A stretch of 8,358 nucleotides of DNA from Candidatus Bandiella numerosa (lineage in GTDB: Bacteria; Pseudomonadota; Alphaproteobacteria; Rickettsiales; Midichloriaceae): positions 1 through 8,358 of the forward strand of contig NZ_JAJBJD010000036.1 in the NCBI RefSeq assembly GCF_021811875.1, written 5' to 3'. Position 1 is the first letter of the stretch, and each line of letters starts with the position of its first letter. The notes under the pieces are model-generated. The model saw nothing but the letters and a program-made list of their open reading frames with translations, was not told the DNA's origin and did no database searches. A program made the position numbers and the translations under genes. Of this stretch, positions 3,852-8,358 are shown in pieces.

Positions 3852-6545
3852 TTGGAACAAGATAATTCAAAATTAGGTAATACGGTTTCTATATCGATTG
3901 AAAGAGAGATGCAGGGTGCATATTTAGATTACGCTATGAGTGTAATTGTTAGTCGTGCATTGCCAGATTGTAGAGATGGTTTAAAGCCAGTTCATAGAAG
4001 AATATTATTTGCTATGAATGAAACTGGAAATCTGCATGATAAACCATATAGAAAATCTGCAAGGGTAATAGGTGAAGTGATGGGTAAGTATCATCCTCAT
4101 GGAGATAGTGCGATTTATTCCGCATTGGTGAGGATGGCGCAAGATTTTTCTTTAAGATTGCCATTAATAGATGGTCAAGGAAATTTTGGATCTATTGACG
4201 GAGATTCTCCTGCTCAGATGAGATATACTGAGGTTAGGCTCGCAAAATCTGCAAATTTTATATTGCAAGATATTGATAAAAATACAGTCGATTTTCAAGA
4301 TAACTATGATGGTTCTGAGAGAGAACCAAAAGTGCTTCCTTCAAGGTTTCCAAATTTATTAGTAAATGGTGCAAGTGGTATTGCTGTTGGAATGGCAACT
4401 AATATACCAACGCATAATTTAGGAGAGGTTATTGATGGGTGTTGTGCGTTAATAGATAATTCTGAAATTTCAGATCAAGAGCTGATGGAATTCATACCAG
4501 CGCCAGATTTTCCAACAGGTGGGGAAATTATCAATGGAGATGATGCAAAAATTGCCATTTTAAAAGGAAGAGGTAGTGTTGTAGTTAGGGGCAAGACTTT
4601 TGTAGAAGAAAAAAATGGTAGAGAATCAATAGTAATATCTGAAATACCATATCAGGTAAACAAATCAGAAATGCTTAAGTCAATTGAGCATTTGGTAAGA
4701 GAAAAGGTTATTGAAGGTATATCTGAAATAAGAGATGAAACTAATAAATTAGGCATTAGGGTTGTTGTTGAACTTAAACGTGAAGCGCACCCAGACGTAA
4801 TATTGAATCAACTATATCAAAACACTCAGCTACAAAGTAGCTTTAGTGTCAATATGCTTGCACTTGATGATGGAAGACCTGAGGTTATGGGTGTAAGAGC
4901 AATTTTAAATGTATTTATAGATTTTAGAAGAGAAGTAATTAAGAGAAGGACTTCTTATTTACTTAATAAGGCAAGGGTAAGGGCGCATTTGTTGATTGGT
5001 CTTGCCATAGCAGTTGCCAATATTGATGAGATAATTATACTTATAAAATCTTCTGCAGATGCACAGATTGCTAAGGTTAATTTAATGGCCCGTGAGTGGA
5101 AATCTGAACAGATAGTACCTCTGCTTAATTTAGTAGCTGATCACAGAAATGAAATTAAAGACGGTAAATGTTTTTTAACTGAGGAGCAGGCAAAAGCAAT
5201 ACTTGAAATGAAATTACAACGTTTGACAGCGTTAGAAAAGGGTAAGATTGATAATGAGTTAGCAGAATTAGCAAAGATTATTAAGGAATATTTAGAATTG
5301 TTATTTTCAGATAAAAATTTAATGAATCTAATTAAAGAGGAATTGTTAACTGTAAAATCTGAAATTGCGACACCAAGAAAGACTGTTATTAAAAATGAGG
5401 GAATAAATGTTTCTGATGAAGATTTAATTCAAAAAGAAGATATGGTGGTGACTCTCACTAAAACTGGGTTTATAAAAAGAGTTCCACTTAGTGTATATAG
5501 TGCGCAAAAGCGTGGTGGAAAAGGTAGATCTGCAATGACAATGTATGAAGATGACATCATCACAGAGTTACTTGTAACAAATACGCATGCTCCTTTGTTA
5601 TTTTTCTCGTCACTTGGCAAAGTGTATAAACTAAAAGTATATAAATTACCTGAGGCAAGTCCTCAATCTAAAGGTAGGGCGTTAGTAAATTTGCTACCTC
5701 TTGAGCAGAATGACAATATTGCTAGCATTATGCCGATGCCAGAGGATATTGATGAATTAGACAAATTGAATATAGTATTTTCAACGCATAAAGGCAACGC
5801 TAGAAGAAATAGCTTAAGTGATTTTACCAATATTCAGGCAAATGGAAAAATAGCTATTAAATTGGATGAGGATGATAAGTTGGTTGGGGTATCAGTTTGT
5901 AGTGATGATTCACATATATTATTAGCTACTAGCAAAGGAAAGGCTATTAGATTTTCTATAGAGGCACTAAGAGTATTTAAAAGTAGGTCATCAGATGGTG
6001 TTAAGGCAGCTAAGTTATCTGGAGGCAAAGATAATGTTGTCTCGATGTCCGTATTGAATTCTGGTGAATTAGATATCTTAAAAAGAGATGAATATCTTAA
6101 AATACCTTTAAAAACTAGGTTAAAATTAGCTACAAAATTATCTGAAAATCATCAAAAACAGTTAGATATTGGAGATTTAGATGTGAATAAAATTGCTCAG
6201 GATGAGCAATTTATTTTGACTGTAACGGAGAATGGTTATGGCAAAAGAACATCAGCATATGAATATAGGGTGACAAATCGTAATAGCCAAGGTGTGCTCA
6301 ATATTGATACTGGAAGTAGGAATGGTTTGGTTGTATCGTCATTTCCGGTCAGAGAAGATGACCAGATAATGTTAATGACAAATTTGGGCACTATCATTAG
6401 AACTGAAGTTAATAAAATAAGAGTTACCAGCAGAAATGCAAAGGGAGTTAAAATTATAGATTTAAATAAAAATGAGAAAGTCGTTTCCATTTCTAAAATA
6501 TCAGTTGAAGATGAAGATGAGAATGAGGGAGAAGACAAGGTTTAA
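3852..6545 (+). CDS. gyrA: DNA gyrase subunit A
   Basis: GyrA is the DNA-cleaving subunit of gyrase; with GyrB it introduces negative supercoils. The 897-residue product is full length. The N-terminal breakage-reunion domain (about 10-520) shows DYAMSVIVSRALPDCRDGLKP (26-46) and the catalytic pair Arg124-Tyr125 in AQMRYTE, Tyr125 being the residue that bonds to DNA. The GyrA box QKRGGKG at 552-558, which marks gyrase rather than topoisomerase IV, opens the C-terminal DNA-wrapping propeller (about 535-875). An acidic tail (EDEDENEGED) closes it. A helical insert of roughly 45-50 residues (about 735-785) sits between propeller blades, as I recall from other alphaproteobacterial GyrA. The quinolone-determining region reads HGDSAIYSALVRMAQ: Ser86 matches E. 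coli Ser83, but Ser90 replaces the usual Asp87. The start is TTG; conserved sequence (VSISIEREM) begins 11 residues later, and no Shine-Dalgarno is visible. The end overlaps tolB. Confidence 0.97.
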   Translation: MEQDNSKLGNTVSISIEREMQGAYLDYAMSVIVSRALPDCRDGLKPVHRRILFAMNETGNLHDKPYRKSARVIGEVMGKYHPHGDSAIYSALVRMAQDFSLRLPLIDGQGNFGSIDGDSPAQMRYTEVRLAKSANFILQDIDKNTVDFQDNYDGSEREPKVLPSRFPNLLVNGASGIAVGMATNIPTHNLGEVIDGCCALIDNSEISDQELMEFIPAPDFPTGGEIINGDDAKIAILKGRGSVVVRGKTFVEEKNGRESIVISEIPYQVNKSEMLKSIEHLVREKVIEGISEIRDETNKLGIRVVVELKREAHPDVILNQLYQNTQLQSSFSVNMLALDDGRPEVMGVRAILNVFIDFRREVIKRRTSYLLNKARVRAHLLIGLAIAVANIDEIIILIKSSADAQIAKVNLMAREWKSEQIVPLLNLVADHRNEIKDGKCFLTEEQAKAILEMKLQRLTALEKGKIDNELAELAKIIKEYLELLFSDKNLMNLIKEELLTVKSEIATPRKTVIKNEGINVSDEDLIQKEDMVVTLTKTGFIKRVPLSVYSAQKRGGKGRSAMTMYEDDIITELLVTNTHAPLLFFSSLGKVYKLKVYKLPEASPQSKGRALVNLLPLEQNDNIASIMPMPEDIDELDKLNIVFSTHKGNARRNSLSDFTNIQANGKIAIKLDEDDKLVGVSVCSDDSHILLATSKGKAIRFSIEALRVFKSRSSDGVKAAKLSGGKDNVVSMSVLNSGELDILKRDEYLKIPLKTRLKLATKLSENHQKQLDIGDLDVNKIAQDEQFILTVTENGYGKRTSAYEYRVTNRNSQGVLNIDTGSRNGLVVSSFPVREDDQIMLMTNLGTIIRTEVNKIRVTSRNAKGVKIIDLNKNEKVVSISKISVEDEDENEGEDKV

Positions 6546-7872
6546 TTATAAAGCAACTGCAGCTTGCTGCTACTTTATCGCCTTTGTTTTTGTTTGCTTA
6601 TTTAATACTAATTTTTCGTATTCAAAAATTGAAATAAATATTGATAATGGTATATTTGAGGCATTACCAGTTGCAATTTCTGAATTTGATGGTCAAAACT
6701 TGGATTCAATAGAATTTGGAGCTAAAATCAGAGATGTTTTGGTAAATGATTTAGAAAATTCTGGTTTGTTTAGAGTTATAGATAATGAGGCATTTTTAGA
6801 ATTACTATCATTTAGTAAAACACCTATTTTTACTAATTGGCGTACTGTTAATGCAAATATGCTATTGGTTACAAAAGTTAATTTAGACAGACGAAATAAT
6901 TTTGTTGATGTTAGCTATAAGTTATACGATGTATTTAAGGAAAAAGAAGTAGAAAGTGGTGATTATAAAATTGTTATAGATGGATGGAGGAGAATTGCGC
7001 ATAAGATAGCAAATAGTATTTATAAAAAATTTCTTGGTGTTGAGGGGTATTTTGATTCACGTGTGATATTTGTTGCTGAAATGGGAAATGAGAAAAATAG
7101 AATGAAAAGGCTAGCAATAATGGATCAAGATGGAGCAAATTTTAAATTCTTAACCAATGGGGATGAGCTTATATTATCGCCAAGATTTGACACAAAATCT
7201 CAAAGAATAACTTTTATGAGCTATAAAAATAGAAAAAAACCTCCAAAAGTATACGTATTGGATCTAGAAACAGGAAAACAGGATTTAATTGGAGATATGT
7301 CAGGGATGACTTTTGCACCCCATTTTGCTCCAGATAATAATCATATAATTATGTCACTTGCAAAAAAGGGAACGACTAATATCTATGAAATTGATTTAAA
7401 TTCAAAAGTGAAGAAAGAGATGACTAATTCGTCAGGTGGTATTGATACATCACCATCTTATTCACCAGATGGCAAATATATTTTATTTAATTCAGATAGG
7501 GCAGGAGCAAGTAGCCAAATTTATATAATGGACAGAGATGGTTCAAATATTAAAAAGATAAGTGCAGGACAGGGAAGTTATAGAACTCCAATATGGTCTC
7601 CTGATGGTAAGTGGATAGCATTTACCAAGATATCAGGTAGTTTTTATATAGGTATTATGAAGCCTGATGGCAGTGATGAGAGGTTATTAACTAGTAGCAG
7701 GCTGGAGGAAGGACCTTCATGGGCGCCCAATAGTAGGACTATAATTTTTAGCAGGCAAAAAAATAGTGGAGAAAATAAGCTTTATGCTATTGATATTGAT
7801 GGCAATAATGAGAGGTTGTTTTATTCTCCAACAAATGGATCTCAACCTTCTTGGTCAGCGCATTTAAATTGA
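6523..7872 (+). CDS. tolB: Tol-Pal system periplasmic protein TolB
   Basis: TolB is the periplasmic beta-propeller that binds Pal and links it to the TolQRA motor, supporting outer-membrane constriction and integrity. Starting at ATG 6523 the protein is 449 residues: basic start (MREKTRFNYK), hydrophobic core (about 11-28) and likely signal-peptidase cut near SYS34, mature from KIEIN. The N-terminal domain (about 35-165) contains the SGLFRVID segment. Propeller repeats of the PD40 type follow at about 219, 264, 310, 355 and 400 with a period near 45 residues, e.g. SPSYSPDGKYILF and PIWSPDGKWIAF. ATGs at 6472, 6511 and 6517 are also in frame; 6523 is chosen because it gives a normal signal peptide, and 6472 would add an odd 17-residue lead. 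The gene overlaps gyrA by 23 bases, so the pair is probably co-transcribed and coupled. No pal or tolQRA gene is next to it. Confidence 0.95.
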   Translation: MREKTRFNYKATAACCYFIAFVFVCLFNTNFSYSKIEINIDNGIFEALPVAISEFDGQNLDSIEFGAKIRDVLVNDLENSGLFRVIDNEAFLELLSFSKTPIFTNWRTVNANMLLVTKVNLDRRNNFVDVSYKLYDVFKEKEVESGDYKIVIDGWRRIAHKIANSIYKKFLGVEGYFDSRVIFVAEMGNEKNRMKRLAIMDQDGANFKFLTNGDELILSPRFDTKSQRITFMSYKNRKKPPKVYVLDLETGKQDLIGDMSGMTFAPHFAPDNNHIIMSLAKKGTTNIYEIDLNSKVKKEMTNSSGGIDTSPSYSPDGKYILFNSDRAGASSQIYIMDRDGSNIKKISAGQGSYRTPIWSPDGKWIAFTKISGSFYIGIMKPDGSDERLLTSSRLEEGPSWAPNSRTIIFSRQKNSGENKLYAIDIDGNNERLFYSPTNGSQPSWSAHLN

Positions 7873-7894
7873 TAAACATTTTAATCTTACAATA

Positions 7895-8167
7895 TTATTG
7901 TAGATGGATTGTTGCTTTGTCTCTTCCAGTTAAGAAATTCCACATTAATTTTGAAAGTTGTTTTGTCCCATAAATGGCAACATCCTTCTCCTCGCTAGAT
8001 GATAGCTTTTTTAACAAATCAAAACATTTTTGTGAATGCCACTCATCAGCATCAATATGAACTTCAAAAAATTTGATTGTTTGGCTATTATTGATTCCGT
8101 AAAATTTAGATAAGCCAATAATTTTTGATTTTGCAATTTCTGGGATTTGGTGTTGGAAGCATAAATA
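7895..8167 (-). pseudogene. C-terminal remnant of a CADD-type (PqqC/TenA fold) protein
   Basis: On the minus strand 90 codons are open, reading FQHQIPEIAKSKI, GLSKFYGI, then FFEVHIDADEWH, and ending NFLTGRDKATIHLQ. This is the C-terminal third of the CADD/PqqC-like heme-oxygenase-fold family. CADD is about 230 residues, carries a two-metal centre and supplies p-aminobenzoate for folate in chlamydiae. The H-x3-D-x2-H triad (residues 36, 40 and 43 of the fragment) matches the last three metal ligands of chlamydial CADD. The N-terminal two thirds, with the other ligands and the self-sacrificed tyrosine, are missing: the frame closes at 8168-8170 and the next sequence looks like a mobile-element end. 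There is no start codon in place, so it is non-functional as it stands. It converges on tolB, 22 bases from its stop. Family identity is from motif memory, not a search. Confidence 0.7.
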
Positions 8168-8358
8168 TTAGATAGCGTATAAATAGGAAAAGTGCTAACC
8201 TTTGACCTAAAACAATACAGGTATCAAATGAATTTTGAAATAATAGTAAGAAAAAAAGAAAAAGGCGAGGTAGTATCAGAGAGGCTAATTAAGAAAGTAG
8301 AAATAAAGAGAGCTGAGACGATACTGGAATTAGGGTTTAGGCATAAAGAGCAAATAGG
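8155..8358 (+). mobile_element. Left end of a probable insertion sequence (partial)
   Basis: Homology to the CADD-like gene stops near 8155-8165. After it comes about 65 bases of non-coding DNA and then a new plus-strand frame with a transposase-like N terminus. The outer boundary cannot be set exactly because the right end, terminal repeat partner and target duplication lie outside the window. The interruption of a conserved gene body exactly here is the main evidence for insertion. Confidence 0.45.
8228..8358 (+). CDS. Probable transposase, N-terminal part (runs off the window)
   Basis: ATG at 8228 opens 43 codons that continue past the window edge: MNFEIIVRKKEKGEVVSE, then a Lys/Glu-rich helix ending ILELGFRHKEQI. 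AGG at 8219-8221 is a plausible ribosome site six bases upstream. The N-terminal strand-plus-helix layout resembles multi-copy transposases I associate with ISKra4/UPF0236-like elements in intracellular bacteria, but no catalytic residue is in view and the family is not certain. Its codon use (more AGG, CTG, GAG) is slightly less AT-rich than its neighbours, consistent with a mobile origin. Confidence 0.45.
   Translation, partial: MNFEIIVRKKEKGEVVSERLIKKVEIKRAETILELGFRHKEQI

Noticed and set aside
5429..6538. Three minus-strand open frames inside gyrA (63, 64 and 100 codons)
   Set aside because: They are Ser/Leu-rich antisense shadows of the conserved GyrA reading frame.
7888..7902. Small palindrome TACAATA-T-TATTGTA between tolB and the CADD remnant
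   Set aside because: It is AT-only apart from one C-G pair, has a one-base loop and no T-run, so it does not make a credible terminator.
1..8358. tRNA, rRNA, CRISPR array or phage genes
   Set aside because: No cloverleaf with TTCRANY, no conserved rRNA stretch, no spaced direct repeats and no phage structural motifs were seen in either strand.

Overview
The window is strongly AT-rich (roughly 30% G+C by eye). It carries dnaA, a Bax-inhibitor-1/YccA membrane protein gene, gyrA and tolB, with a CADD-type (PqqC/TenA fold) gene remnant and an insertion-sequence edge on the right. AT richness, loosely packed and decaying genes, wide gene-poor gaps, TolB in the alphaproteobacterial style and a CADD homologue (a family known from Chlamydia and Rickettsiales) together suggest an obligate intracellular alphaproteobacterium, most likely Rickettsiales. 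Genus cannot be fixed from the sequence. A FliJ-like coiled-coil protein at the left edge, if correctly read, would point to one of the Rickettsiales lineages that keep flagellar genes.

Layout. 1-441: edge of an unidentified upstream frame, then a small coiled-coil protein gene. 442-882: long gap with no convincing gene, holding a perfect 18-bp palindrome, a weak Fur-box-like site and a plausible promoter. 883-2334: dnaA, complete but with unusual AAA+ motifs. 2335-3012: a short frameshifted gene remnant (2430-2812), then a compact AT-rich block with an 8-bp-stem inverted repeat, three perfect tandem copies of an 11-bp unit, and a row of three DnaA-box-like 9-mers that runs into the yccA start. 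3013-3732: yccA. 3733-3851: two hairpins, the first a good terminator candidate. 3852-6545: gyrA, TTG start. 6523-7872: tolB, overlapping the gyrA end. 7895-8167 (minus strand): the C-terminal 90 codons of a CADD-like gene, cut off where an insertion element begins; the element's probable transposase starts at 8228 and leaves the window.

The intact genes are housekeeping: replication initiation (DnaA), DNA supercoiling (GyrA), inner-membrane ion/stress homeostasis (YccA family) and envelope integrity (TolB). All plus-strand genes run in one direction, and gyrA-tolB is probably co-transcribed. The remnants on either side (2430-2812 and 7895-8167) and the mobile element show ongoing genome erosion. 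The most interesting points are the degenerate ATPase motifs of DnaA beside a nearby iteron/DnaA-box cluster, the Ser in place of the quinolone-interacting Asp in GyrA, and the loss of the CADD gene at a mobile-element border.
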